A stretch of 62,485 nt of DNA from Mycobacterium sp. E796 (GTDB lineage: Bacteria; Actinomycetota; Actinomycetes; Mycobacteriales; Mycobacteriaceae). Position numbers and translations under genes: made by a program. The notes beneath the pieces were generated by a model that was given only the letters and a program-made list of their open reading frames with translations, did not search any database and was not told the DNA's origin. This document shows, piece by piece, positions 42,228 to 51,165 of this stretch (position 1 is its first letter; each line of letters begins with the position of its first letter). Where the stretch lies: assembly GCF_001672815.1 (NCBI RefSeq), contig NZ_LZKK01000353.1, positions 1 to 62,485 of the forward strand. Reading direction: 5' to 3'.

Positions 42228-43001
42228 GTGCCCGACGGATGGCGATCGATCTCGCGACGCGACGCCTTCAAGTATGCGTTCGCGCCGGCCCTGCTGGGCC
42301 TGGCCGCGCCGCTCGCGCAGCAGCGGGCGTCGGCGGCCGACCTGCAACTGATCGATTTCGCCGAGAAGAGGATCGCGCCCGGCGAGATCAAGGCGGCGGG
42401 CTATGGCGGGGTGGTCAACTATGTGTCGGCGTCGCGACCGGGCGCGAACTTCGAAGCCAAGCCCATCACGCGGGAGTACGCGGACGCGCTGCGCGCGGCG
42501 GGGCTTCAGATCGTCAGCAACTTCCAGTACGGCAAACCCGGCTGGCCCGACCCGTCGGATTACACCCGCGGGTACGACGGCGGGGTGGCCGATGCGCACA
42601 CCGCCCTGCAACTGCACAACGCGGCAGGCGGGACGGCGTCGGCCCCGATCTTCTTCAGCGTCGACGACAACATCGACGAGAACACCTGGAATGGCCCTGC
42701 GGTGCAATGGTTTCGGGGCATCAACTCGGTGTTGGGTGTGGGCCGCACCGGCATCTACGGGCACGCCCGGGCGTGCGGTTGGGCGATCCGCGACGGCGTC
42801 ATCGGCAACTCGACCACCCCCGGCCACCGCTGGGCATGGCAGACCAGGTCGTGGTCCAACGGGGAACGCGAACCGGCGGCGGTGCTGTATCAGGCCGTCG
42901 TCAACAGCCCGTCCAACCCGAGCCCGCTGCTGGGCGGGATCAACGTGGACATCGACGACGTCCTCGCCGCCGACTACGGCCAGTGGGATCTTCCGCGCTG
43001 A
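42228..43001 (+). CDS. Tat-exported DUF1906 glycosidase-like protein (Rv2525c-like)
   Basis: A 257-residue protein with a twin-arginine signal (SISRRDAFKYAFAPALLG, residues 7-24) and a DUF1906 domain: IDFAEKRIAPGEIKAAGYGGV, GLQIVSNFQYGKPG, APIFFSVDDNIDE and NVDIDDVLAADYGQWDLP. It closely resembles M. tuberculosis Rv2525c, a Tat substrate with a glycosidase-like TIM barrel linked to cell-wall homeostasis. Acidic residues in SVDDN and NVDID could be catalytic. It converges on the next hydrolase gene. Confidence 0.88.
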   Translation: MPDGWRSISRRDAFKYAFAPALLGLAAPLAQQRASAADLQLIDFAEKRIAPGEIKAAGYGGVVNYVSASRPGANFEAKPITREYADALRAAGLQIVSNFQYGKPGWPDPSDYTRGYDGGVADAHTALQLHNAAGGTASAPIFFSVDDNIDENTWNGPAVQWFRGINSVLGVGRTGIYGHARACGWAIRDGVIGNSTTPGHRWAWQTRSWSNGEREPAAVLYQAVVNSPSNPSPLLGGINVDIDDVLAADYGQWDLPR

Positions 43002-43008
43002 TTTGGCG

Positions 43009-43941
43009 CTACATCCCCAGGTGTACCGAACTGTCAGCGTTCCTCTGCAGGATCGTCGACGGGGTCGTCGACGCCATGAAGTTTTCCAGGATGTCCGCCA
43101 CAGCCGTTGGAGCTTCCACATGAGGAAAGTGCCCGATTCCCGCGAGCACTTCGAGACGACTGCCCTCCAGCGCATCATGGGCGGCGTAGGCGTGGGCCAC
43201 GGGAATGATCCGGTCCTGGTCGCCCCAGATCAGCACGATGGGTATCCCAGCTGCCAGATGGATCTTGTTCAAAGCGCTGACGGCCTGACCGCGGTAGTCC
43301 ACCACCGAGCGCAACGTCCGCAAAAAGGCTTGGCGGGTGCGCGGATCGGACAGCGAGGAGTAAGCGTGCCACATCTCACCGGCTCGCGGCGACTGAATCC
43401 CGGCCGAGGTCAGCCACGAACCCAGCTTGTTCCCGAGGTTCAGCACCGGCTGCGGTGCGACGACGGGCAATAGGAACTCGGCGCCCGGTGCAGACAGGAT
43501 GCGCAGCAACGGGCTGAGGTCGGGCCCGAGGCCACCGCTGCCGATGAGGGCCAGCCGCTCGCAATGCTCCCGGTGCTGGTGGACGAACTGCATCGCGATC
43601 CCGCCGCCGAGCGACTGCCCAACTACCGTTGCCCGATCCACCCCGAGTTCGTCGAGCAGGTCGCGCAGAAAGACGGCAAAAGCTCCGAGCGAGTAGTCGC
43701 CACGCGGCTTCGCGGACATGCCGTGGCCGAGCAGGTCCGGCGCGATGACGCGGTAATTCTTTGACAGCTGCGGAATGATCGCATGCCACGTCTCGGAACT
43801 GCCGGCCATCCCGTGTACCAGCAACACGACAGGACCGTCGCCGGCATCGCGGTACGCGATCCGGTCTCCGTGAAGTTCGAGATACTTCAATTCGCTCATG
43901 TCACCGTTTACCCAGCTTCGGTAGTCGGACACATCGGCCAT
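43009..43941 (-). CDS. Alpha/beta hydrolase (Rv2715-like)
   Basis: A 310-residue hydrolase. LLVHGMAGSSETWHAIIPQL gives the oxyanion HG motif, VVGQSLGGGIAMQFVHQH the nucleophile Ser (about 110), WGDQDRIIPVAHA the acid and AGIGHFPHVEAP the His. It resembles mycobacterial Rv2715-type hydrolases of unknown substrate. ATG 43941 is chosen because a TACCGT box ends five bases upstream; ATG 43899 would give a 296-residue form. Confidence 0.87.
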   Translation of the reverse strand: MADVSDYRSWVNGDMSELKYLELHGDRIAYRDAGDGPVVLLVHGMAGSSETWHAIIPQLSKNYRVIAPDLLGHGMSAKPRGDYSLGAFAVFLRDLLDELGVDRATVVGQSLGGGIAMQFVHQHREHCERLALIGSGGLGPDLSPLLRILSAPGAEFLLPVVAPQPVLNLGNKLGSWLTSAGIQSPRAGEMWHAYSSLSDPRTRQAFLRTLRSVVDYRGQAVSALNKIHLAAGIPIVLIWGDQDRIIPVAHAYAAHDALEGSRLEVLAGIGHFPHVEAPTAVADILENFMASTTPSTILQRNADSSVHLGM

Positions 43942-43946
43942 TAGCC

Positions 43947-43952
43947 ACGGTA
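43947..43952 (-). promoter_or_regulatory. -10 box of the Rv2715-like hydrolase (near-leaderless)
   Basis: Minus-strand TACCGT, five bases, then ATG 43941. The spacing is one base shorter than in the other leaderless cases. Confidence 0.4.
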
Positions 43953-44073
43953 CGCAACTTACGCCTTCGTAGGTTACCCGTGGGTAATAGTGTGGCTGGC
44001 CTCACGGTTCGCCCGAAATAACCGACGCCCCGCGAGCCGGGTGGCCCGCGGGGCGTCGCTTGGTATCCGACTG

Positions 44074-46257
44074 CTACTTGAGGTCGAACCGGTCGGCGTT
44101 CATCACCTTCACCCATGCCGCGACGAAGTCCTCGACGAACTTCCCCTGGTTGTCGTCCTGGGCGTAGACCTCGGACAGCGCCCGCAGCACCGAGTTCGAT
44201 CCGAACACCAGGTCGTTGGCCGTGGCCGTCCACTTCTTCTGTCCCGACTTGCGGTCGACGACCTCGTAGACGTTCTCCGCCGTCTCCGACGCCTTCCACG
44301 CGTTGTCCATGTCGAGCAGGTTGACGAAGAAGTCGTTGGTCAGCGTGCCGGGTGTGTCGGTGAACACGCCGTGCTTGCTGCCGCCGTGGTTCGCGCCGAG
44401 GGCACGCAGCCCGCCGACGAGCACCGTCATCTCCGGCCCGGTCACGCCCAGCAGGTAGGCCCGCTCCACCAGCAGCTGCTCCAGCGGCGCCTTCTCGCCG
44501 GCGCGGATGTAGTTGCGGAACCCGTCGGCTCGCGGTTCGAGCACCGCGAACGACTCCACGTCGGTGCTCTCCTGCGAGGCGTCGGTGCGCCCGGGCGCGA
44601 AGTGCACCGTGATCTCGTAGCCGGCGTCCTTGGCGGCCTTCTCCACCGCCGCCGAGCCGGCCAGCACGATCAGGTCCGCCAGCGAGATCTTCTTGCCGCC
44701 CGAGGCCGACGCGTTGAAGTCCTGCTGGATCTTCTCCAGCACGGGCAGCACCTTGTCCAGCTCGGAGGGCTCGTTGACCTCCCAGTTGCGCTGCGGCTCC
44801 AAGCGCAGCCGCGCCCCGTTGGCGCCGCCCCGCTTGTCGGTGTTGCGGTAGCTCGACGCCGCCGACCAGGCCGTCTTGACCAGCTGCGGCACGGACAGGC
44901 CGGAGTCGAGCACCTTGCCCTTGAGCGCCGCGACGTCCCTGTCGTCGACCAGCTCGTGGTCGACGGCCGGAACCGGGTCCTGCCACAGCTGCGGCTCGGC
45001 GATCCACGGCCCGAGGTAGCGACTGATCGGACCCATGTCGCGATGCAGCAGCTTGTACCAGGCCTTGGCGAACGCGTCGGCCAGCTCCTCGGGATGGTCG
45101 AGCCAGCGGCGGGTGATGTCGCGGTAGATCGGGGACTCCCGCATCGAGATGTCGGTCACCAGCATCGTCGGGGCACGTCCCGGCCCGCCGAACGGATCCG
45201 GGATGGTGCCGGCGCCCGCCCCGTCCTTGGCGACGAACTGCCAGGCGTCGCCGGGGCTCTTGGTCAGCTCCCACTCGTACCCGTAGAGCGTCTCCAGGAA
45301 GGTGTTGTCCCACTTGGTCGGGGTGGGCGTCCAGACCACCTCCAGGCCGCTGGTGATGGCGTCCTTGCCCACGCCGGTGCCGTACGAGCTCTTCCAGCCC
45401 AGCCCCTGCTGTTCGATCGGGGCGGCCTCCGGCTCGGGACCGACCAGATCGCCGCTGCCGGCGCCGTGCGTCTTGCCGAAGCTGTGCCCGCCGACGATCA
45501 GCGCGGCGGTCTCCTCGTCGTTCATCGCCATCCGGCCGAAGGTTTCGCGGATGTCGATCGCCGCGGCGATCGGGTCCGGCTTGCCTTCAGGGCCTTCGGG
45601 ATTCACGTAGATCAGGCCCATCGTCGTCGCGCCGTACGGCTGCGCGAGATTCCGCTCGCCCGAGTAGCGCTTGTCGGTGCCCAGCCAGGTGTCTTCTTCA
45701 CCCCAGAGGATCTCTTCGGGCTCCCACACGTCTTCGCGGCCGAAGGCGAAGCCGAAGGTCTTGAATCCCATCGACTCCAGGGCGCAGTTGCCGGCGAAGA
45801 TGATCAGGTCCGCCCAGGAGATCTTGTTGCCGTACTTCTTCTTGACCGGCCACAGCAGCCGGCGGGCCTTGTCCAGGCTGACGTTGTCCGGCCAGCTGTT
45901 GAGCGGGGCGAAGCGCTGCATGCCCTGGCCGCCGCCGCCGCGGCCGTCGAAGATCCGGTACGTGCCGGCGGCGTGCCAGCTCATCCGGATGAACAGGCCG
46001 CCGTAGTGACCGTAGTCGGCGGGCCACCAGTCCTGCGAGGTGGTCATCACCGAGATGACGTCCGCCTTGAGCGCGTCGACGTCGAGCTTGGCGAATTCCG
46101 TCGCGTAGTCGAAGTCCTCGCCGAGCGGGTTGGACTGGGGGTTGTGCGGGTGCAGCGTCGACACGTCGATCTGGTCGGGCCACCAGTCCCGATTCGTCAG
46201 CGGCGCGTGCGATTTGGGTTGGGGCGCGGGGATCGTCGGGTTTTCACTCTCAGACAC
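44074..46257 (-). CDS. katG: Catalase-peroxidase KatG
   Basis: A 727-residue bifunctional catalase-peroxidase. The distal haem site is RMSWHAAGTYR (Arg91, Trp94, His95), the proximal His is in HSFGKTHGAG (~257), and LIYVNPEG and GRMAMND supply Tyr and Met of the Met-Tyr-Trp cross-link. The residue equivalent to M. tuberculosis Ser315 is Ser in DAITSGLEVVW, so the isoniazid-activation position is wild type. The N-terminal 20 residues are Pro/Ser-rich and lack the Cys of the M. tuberculosis protein. It lies 48 bases downstream of furA, the classical operon. Confidence 0.97.
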   Translation of the reverse strand: MSESENPTIPAPQPKSHAPLTNRDWWPDQIDVSTLHPHNPQSNPLGEDFDYATEFAKLDVDALKADVISVMTTSQDWWPADYGHYGGLFIRMSWHAAGTYRIFDGRGGGGQGMQRFAPLNSWPDNVSLDKARRLLWPVKKKYGNKISWADLIIFAGNCALESMGFKTFGFAFGREDVWEPEEILWGEEDTWLGTDKRYSGERNLAQPYGATTMGLIYVNPEGPEGKPDPIAAAIDIRETFGRMAMNDEETAALIVGGHSFGKTHGAGSGDLVGPEPEAAPIEQQGLGWKSSYGTGVGKDAITSGLEVVWTPTPTKWDNTFLETLYGYEWELTKSPGDAWQFVAKDGAGAGTIPDPFGGPGRAPTMLVTDISMRESPIYRDITRRWLDHPEELADAFAKAWYKLLHRDMGPISRYLGPWIAEPQLWQDPVPAVDHELVDDRDVAALKGKVLDSGLSVPQLVKTAWSAASSYRNTDKRGGANGARLRLEPQRNWEVNEPSELDKVLPVLEKIQQDFNASASGGKKISLADLIVLAGSAAVEKAAKDAGYEITVHFAPGRTDASQESTDVESFAVLEPRADGFRNYIRAGEKAPLEQLLVERAYLLGVTGPEMTVLVGGLRALGANHGGSKHGVFTDTPGTLTNDFFVNLLDMDNAWKASETAENVYEVVDRKSGQKKWTATANDLVFGSNSVLRALSEVYAQDDNQGKFVEDFVAAWVKVMNADRFDLK

Positions 46258-46305
46258 AACATTCCTTTCGGTGTTCGGTGAATCGGGCTGCGACCACGGG
46301 AGTGA

Positions 46306-46755
46306 TCAGGACTCTGCCGTCGAGCAGTCGGGGCACATGCCCCAGTAGATGACCTCGGCCTCATCGAGGACGAAGCCATCCAGAACGTTGTTGTCGTCCA
46401 ACGGGGTCAAGCACGGCGCCTCGCCGACCGCGCAGTCGACGTCGTTGATGACCCCGCAGGAGCGGCAGACGACATGGTGGTGGTTGTCGCCGACGCGGGA
46501 TTCGTAGCGGGCGACGAGGCCCAGCGGCTGGATCCGTCGGACCAGGCCCGCGGCGGTCAGCGCGCTCAGCACGTCGTACACGGCCTGGCGGGAAACGTCG
46601 GGCAGATCCCCGCGTACGGCGTTGAAGATCGTGTCGGTGTCGGCATGGGGGTGGGCGTGCACCGCCTCCAGCACGGCTAGCCGCGGCCGGGTCACGCGCA
46701 GGTCGGCCATACGCAGCCGGTCCGCGTAACTCGCCGATGAGGACACGTGGTCCAT
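46306..46755 (-). CDS. furA: Ferric-uptake-type regulator FurA
   Basis: A 149-residue Fur-family repressor. The winged helix covers about 1-85 (RLRMADLRVTRPRLAVLEAV, DVSRQAVYDVLSAL). The metal region has NHHHVVCRSCG (His and Cys ligands) and MCPDC at the end. In mycobacteria FurA represses its own operon including katG, and inactivation gives more catalase-peroxidase. The start ATG 46755 is six bases after TAAGAG, consistent with a leaderless furA message. Confidence 0.95.
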   Translation of the reverse strand: MDHVSSSASYADRLRMADLRVTRPRLAVLEAVHAHPHADTDTIFNAVRGDLPDVSRQAVYDVLSALTAAGLVRRIQPLGLVARYESRVGDNHHHVVCRSCGVINDVDCAVGEAPCLTPLDDNNVLDGFVLDEAEVIYWGMCPDCSTAES

Positions 46756-46760
46756 ATCAC

Positions 46761-46782
46761 ACTCTTATTTGGAATCAGTCAA
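46761..46782 (-). promoter_or_regulatory. furA-katG promoter/operator
   Basis: On the minus strand TTGACTGATTCC is followed by AAATAAGAGT just before the furA start. TTGACT fits a -35, and TAAGAG six bases before ATG fits the -10. The AT-rich sequence closely resembles the conserved mycobacterial furA control region, where FurA binds. Confidence 0.6.
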
Positions 46783-46896
46783 GACTTTCCCGGGGGCGAG
46801 CCGCCGAATAAGCGGTGAACCGTGCCCATCCGGTCGGTGCGCCGGGCCGAATGACGTTGCGCCAGAGCGCGACTCTGCGACCCTCGGAAGGAGACC

Positions 46897-48162
46897 CTAG
46901 GACGCCGGCTTCAGGGCGCTGCCGTTGCGCCACTGGTCCCAGCTCAGCGTCCAGTCACCGTTCTGGGCCAGCGTCAGCGGCGGCCCTCCACTGTTGCGGA
47001 CCTCCACGACGTCCCCGGGTACCGAGAAGTCGTAGAACCACTTCGCGTTGTCGGCGTTGAGGTTCAAGCACCCATGCGAGGTGTCCCGGTGGCCCTGGGC
47101 CCACACCGTGGCGTCGAGCTCGTGCAGGTAGATGCCGTCGGTGCTGATCTTGGTCGCGTAATTGATGGTCTCGCGGTAGCCGAGGCGGGAGTTCTTGGGC
47201 AGGCCGAACGTCGAGGAGTCCATCACGACGGGGTTGCCCTTGTCGATCACGGTGTAAATGCCCGGCGGGGTCCAGAGCGAGATGGTGCGCCCACCGACAT
47301 CCTCGGTGCCGCCCATCCCCATCGAGGTTGGCATCGTTCGCACCAGCTTGCCGTTGTCGAAGACGCTGACCTGTTTGGTGGCGTCGTCGGCGATGGATAT
47401 ATGCGCGTCACCGATCCGGAACGACACCCGCGTGTCGTCTTGCCCGAACAGCCCGTCGCCCAAGGCAATTCCGTAGATCTTGGCTTCGGCGGTGACGGTC
47501 GTTCCCGGGGCGTAGTAATGCTCGGGTCGCCAGTGGGCGTTTTGGCTGTCGACCCAGAACCATGAGCCCTGCACCGGCGGGCTGGTGGTCACACTCAGCT
47601 GTCGCTCGGCGGCGGCCCGGTCGGTGATCTGCTCGTCGAAGTGCGCGACGATCACCATTCCGACGCCGTAGGTGCCGCCGTCGTGCACCGCGGCCTCCGA
47701 GGTGGTGGTGAACGAAACCTTGGTCTGGTTGGACGGCCGCAGCGTGGAGAACGACGAGACCTGCGTCGCCGCAACTCCGTTGGGTCCGCGGGCAGTGACG
47801 GTCAGCGTGTAGGTGCGCCCGTATCCCAGCGGCACGGTGGGCTTCCAGGCGGTGTTGTCCGGGGTGGTGATGCCCTCGATCGGTTTGCCGCTCTCATTGA
47901 CCATGCGCACGTCCGTCAGCGTCCCCGCGTCGGCCTTCACCATGACCGGCGCGACCGGGTCGACGTCGTGCGCGTTGGGTCCGGGCGTGACCGTTATCCG
48001 AGCCGCGCCAGGCTCTTTCGCGCCCAGGCCGGGGCACGCGCCGTGCGGGCACCTGACCGACGTTGCCAGCTGGATCGCGCCCACCACCCCGGCCACGAGC
48101 AACACCGCGAAGAGCAGCGGGCGCAGCCATCCAACTGCCGGGCGAGGGGCGGTCATGTGCAT
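46897..48162 (-). CDS. L,D-transpeptidase
   Basis: A 421-residue cell-wall cross-linking enzyme making 3-3 peptide bridges. A membrane anchor covers about 12-32 (LRPLLFAVLLVAGVVGAIQL). Two Ig-like domains follow (about 50-250), then the YkuD catalytic domain with HRDTSHGCLNLNADNAKW (catalytic Cys in SHGCLN near 370) and the conserved upstream His. A C-terminal Trp-rich tail follows. The architecture matches LdtMt2/LdtMt5-type enzymes. ATG 48162 is used; ATG 48156 is possible. Confidence 0.9.
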   Translation of the reverse strand: MHMTAPRPAVGWLRPLLFAVLLVAGVVGAIQLATSVRCPHGACPGLGAKEPGAARITVTPGPNAHDVDPVAPVMVKADAGTLTDVRMVNESGKPIEGITTPDNTAWKPTVPLGYGRTYTLTVTARGPNGVAATQVSSFSTLRPSNQTKVSFTTTSEAAVHDGGTYGVGMVIVAHFDEQITDRAAAERQLSVTTSPPVQGSWFWVDSQNAHWRPEHYYAPGTTVTAEAKIYGIALGDGLFGQDDTRVSFRIGDAHISIADDATKQVSVFDNGKLVRTMPTSMGMGGTEDVGGRTISLWTPPGIYTVIDKGNPVVMDSSTFGLPKNSRLGYRETINYATKISTDGIYLHELDATVWAQGHRDTSHGCLNLNADNAKWFYDFSVPGDVVEVRNSGGPPLTLAQNGDWTLSWDQWRNGSALKPAS

Positions 48163-48233
48163 CAAATAGCCCGGGGCGTACGCCCTGAAACGTGGCGCGG
48201 GCCGCGCTGCGCGGGCGCGAGGATCATGGGGTC

Positions 48234-48995
48234 ATGGCCGACGACGAACTCGACAGTCTGTACCGGACGGAGCCGGAGGCTTTCACCGCCGCACGCAACA
48301 GGCTGGCCAAAGCCGCGAAGGACCGCGGTGACGCCGCGGCGGCGAAACGAATCTCCGCGGCCCGCAAACCCACGGCCGCGGCCTGGATCGTCAACCGGGT
48401 CGCGCTCTCGCAGAAGGACACCAAGAAGCGCCTCGCCGACCTCGGTGACCGCCTGCGCGACGCGCACGCCGCGATGGACGGCGAACGCATCCGGGCGCTG
48501 TCCGCCGAGCAACACAAGCTGATCGAGGGGCTTGCCCGCGCGGCGTTCGAAGCGGCCGACGTGAAGCGGCCGTCCGCATCGGTGCGCGAGGACGTGACCG
48601 CCACCCTGCAAGCCGCGATCGCCGACCCCGAGGTGAGGGAGCGACTCGGCCGACTGGCCAGGCCCGAGCGATGGTCGGGTTTCGGCGGGTTCGGTGACGC
48701 GGCGCCGGCCCGGCCGGCGAAGCGATCGCAGACGGCAGCGGAGCGGCGCCGGGAGAAGTTGACCGCGGACGTCACCGACGCCGAGCAAGCCCAAGCCGCC
48801 GCCGAGGACGTCGTCTCGAAGCGGCAAGCCGAACGCGACGCGGCCCGGGAACGACGCGACGAAGCGATCGCGACCCTGCGCACGGCCGAGCGCGAACTCG
48901 ACAAGGCCGAGGCCGCCTACGACGAGGCCAAGCGCGCCAGCCGCGCGGCCGCCGAATCGCTGAAGGAGGCGAAAGCACAGCTCAACAATGCGTGA
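48234..48995 (+). CDS. Coiled-coil Ala/Arg/Glu-rich protein
   Basis: A 253-residue charged helical protein. Residues 1-130 have a conserved-looking start (DELDSLYRTEPEAFTAARNR, RKPTAAAWIVNRVALSQ). Residues 165-253 form a long coiled coil (AERRREKLTADVTDAEQA and onward) ending in KEAKAQLNNA. There is no signal or membrane span. Similar coiled-coil proteins occur widely in actinobacteria with unknown role. It is divergent from the transpeptidase gene. Confidence 0.7.
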   Translation: MADDELDSLYRTEPEAFTAARNRLAKAAKDRGDAAAAKRISAARKPTAAAWIVNRVALSQKDTKKRLADLGDRLRDAHAAMDGERIRALSAEQHKLIEGLARAAFEAADVKRPSASVREDVTATLQAAIADPEVRERLGRLARPERWSGFGGFGDAAPARPAKRSQTAAERRREKLTADVTDAEQAQAAAEDVVSKRQAERDAARERRDEAIATLRTAERELDKAEAAYDEAKRASRAAAESLKEAKAQLNNA

Positions 48996-49054
48996 CCGCC
49001 GTTGCGCGGGCGGCGCGCAGTTTCCGTCGACGCTGCGGGGGTATCAGCCCAGCC

Positions 49055-50560
49055 GTGACTTCTTTATGGCTATCCGACCGCGCCGAACCGACCTGGACCG
49101 CAAGCCGGCTTGAGGACGGCCCACGCTCCGCCGATGTCATCGTCGTAGGTGCCGGGATCACCGGGCTGATGACCGCCGTCCTGCTGGCCCGCGCGGGTAA
49201 GGACGTGTTGGTGGTCGAGGCCCGCACGGTCGGTTCCTGCGCGACGGGCAACACCACGGCGAAGATCAGTCTGCTGCAGGGCAGCCAGCTGTCCAGGGTG
49301 CTGCCCAGGCACGGCCTGGACGTGGCCCGCGCCTATGTCGACGGCAATCGCGAGGGCCAGGAGTGGGTGCTGCAGCACTGCGAGTCGAACGGCGTCGCCG
49401 TGCAGCGCGAGGACGCCTATACCTACGCCCAGTCAGCGCGGGGCGTGTTGTCCGCGCGCGCGGAGCTGGCGGCCTGCCAGGCGGTGGGCCTGGGCGCCGT
49501 GTGGGACGACGACGCCGACGTGCCGTTTCCGTACCACGGTGGCGTGCGGCTGCCCGACCAGGCCCAGTTCGACCCCATGCCGTTCCTCGACTCGCTTGCG
49601 ACCGAGTTGCTCGGCCGCGGCGGGCGGCTGGTCGAGCACACCCGGGTGCGACGGGTGTCCTGGCGCGGCAAGGGGGTGCGGGTGCACGTCAACGACGCGG
49701 CGCGGCAGGACGTCGAGCTGCAGGCCGGGCAGCTGATACTCGCCACCGGGATCCCGATCCTGGATCGCGGCGGCTATTTCGCGCGCGTCAAGCCAAGCCG
49801 GTCCTACTGCCTGGCGTTCAAGGTTCCCGGCAACATCACCCGGCCGATGATGATCTCCACCGACTCGCCGACGCGTTCGGTCCGCTACGCGCCCGTCGCG
49901 GACGGCGAGCGGCTGATCGTCGGCGGGGCCGGCCACACAGTGGGCCGCAAGAAGAGCCCGTCGAAGTCGTTGCAGGAACTCTCGTCGTGGGCGCGCAAAC
50001 ACTACCCGGGGTCCGTGCAGACCCATTTCTGGTCGGCGCAGGACTACACGCCCATCGACTACCTGCCGTATGTGGGCCCCATCCTGCCGAACACCGAAAC
50101 CATCTTCGTCGCAACGGGTTTCAACAAGTGGGGCATGACCAACGGCCCCGCGGCGGCGTTGGCGCTGGCTAGCCGCATCCTGGGTGGACGGATGGATTGG
50201 GCCGGCGCGTTCGCCAGCTGGAGCCCGCACGAGCTGTCGGGCTTGCTGATGGCGCTGCAGGCCAACCTCGAGGTGGGCTTCGACCTGGCCAAGGGCTGGA
50301 TCACCCCGGCGATACGCACCGGCCGTCGCAGCCCCGTCAACGGCGAGGGCGGCGTGGTGAGCGGGCCCCCGTGGCACCTGGAGGCCCGCTGCCGCGTGGA
50401 CGGCACCGAGCACCGCGTTTCTCCGGTGTGCCCGCACCTGGGCGGGATCGTCAACTGGAACGACGCCGACCAGGCGTGGGAATGCCCGCTGCACGGGTCG
50501 CGCTTCGCCCCGGACGGCACCCTGCTGGAGGGGCCGGCCACCCGCGACCTCACCGCCTAG
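49055..50560 (+). CDS. FAD-dependent oxidoreductase with C-terminal Rieske domain
   Basis: A 501-residue fusion. The FAD-binding DAO-type domain starts with DVIVVGAGITGLMTAVLLAR (about 28-47) and continues to about 400, with ILATGIPILDRGGY and FVATGFNKWGMTNGPAAALAL as later FAD contacts. The last ~85 residues are a [2Fe-2S] Rieske domain with CPHLGG and CPLHGSRF (CxH and CxxH ligands). Such proteins may oxidise amines or shuttle electrons; the substrate is unknown. GTG 49055 follows the coiled-coil gene by 59 bases. Confidence 0.9.
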   Translation: MTSLWLSDRAEPTWTASRLEDGPRSADVIVVGAGITGLMTAVLLARAGKDVLVVEARTVGSCATGNTTAKISLLQGSQLSRVLPRHGLDVARAYVDGNREGQEWVLQHCESNGVAVQREDAYTYAQSARGVLSARAELAACQAVGLGAVWDDDADVPFPYHGGVRLPDQAQFDPMPFLDSLATELLGRGGRLVEHTRVRRVSWRGKGVRVHVNDAARQDVELQAGQLILATGIPILDRGGYFARVKPSRSYCLAFKVPGNITRPMMISTDSPTRSVRYAPVADGERLIVGGAGHTVGRKKSPSKSLQELSSWARKHYPGSVQTHFWSAQDYTPIDYLPYVGPILPNTETIFVATGFNKWGMTNGPAAALALASRILGGRMDWAGAFASWSPHELSGLLMALQANLEVGFDLAKGWITPAIRTGRRSPVNGEGGVVSGPPWHLEARCRVDGTEHRVSPVCPHLGGIVNWNDADQAWECPLHGSRFAPDGTLLEGPATRDLTA

Positions 50561-50563
50561 GCG

Positions 50564-51121
50564 TCAGACCTGACGCCAGGACGGCTGCGCAGGGTCGACC
50601 AGCTGCATATCGACCGGGCCCATCCCGAAAACGGCGATCACGGCCGGGTTGGGCTGATTCGCCGGGACGCCGTCGTAATGCGGGGTACGGGCGGTCCGCT
50701 TGACGTAACCACCCGGCCCGACGGGCAGCGCGTCCTGAGGCCGAAAGTCATTGCCGCTGTTGACGAACCACGTGCCGAACACGACGACCTGGATCCGGTC
50801 GGTCGCATAGGTGTGGGGCGCGCTGAACCAACCCGGGTTCCACCTCATCATGACCAGGTAGGGTCCCGGCTGGTTGAAATCCCCGTACAGCATCGCCATC
50901 TCGCCGCTGTGGGGCGGCAGGTTGCCCCACGCCTGGAAACCGATCTTGTCGTACGGCAGGACGAAAGTTTCGGCCGGGTCGGGGCCGGTGCCGGGCGGCG
51001 GCGACAAATCGATATCCGTCGGGTGGTCCGTGCTGCGCGACTTGTCGCCGGCGGCGACCGCCGCAAGCAGCAATGGCGTCGCCATCAGCAACGAGCGCCT
51101 ACTCGATTCCAGATCTCCCAT
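50564..51121 (-). CDS. Secreted cupin-like protein
   Basis: A 185-residue protein with a leader SSRRSLLMATPLLLAAVAAG (residues 6-25) that resembles a Tat signal. The mature part has cupin-like strands: PGPYLVMMRWNPGWFSAPHT (a His), DRIQVVVFGTWFVNSGND, LPVGPGGYVKRTARTPHYDG. One or two metal-binding His are plausible but the full cupin metal set is not clear. Function is unknown. It converges on the Rieske protein gene with three bases between stops. Confidence 0.72.
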   Translation of the reverse strand: MGDLESSRRSLLMATPLLLAAVAAGDKSRSTDHPTDIDLSPPPGTGPDPAETFVLPYDKIGFQAWGNLPPHSGEMAMLYGDFNQPGPYLVMMRWNPGWFSAPHTYATDRIQVVVFGTWFVNSGNDFRPQDALPVGPGGYVKRTARTPHYDGVPANQPNPAVIAVFGMGPVDMQLVDPAQPSWRQV

Positions 51122-51165
51122 CACGCACCCCCAATACCGTCTCCCCTCAAAGATATTCGAACGAT

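Noticed and set aside
43990..46281. A 763-codon open frame antisense to katG
   Set aside because: It mirrors the katG codons, is rich in Arg, Gly, Val and Asp in a low-complexity way, and matches no family; the opposite strand encodes a clear catalase-peroxidase. High GC creates such open frames.
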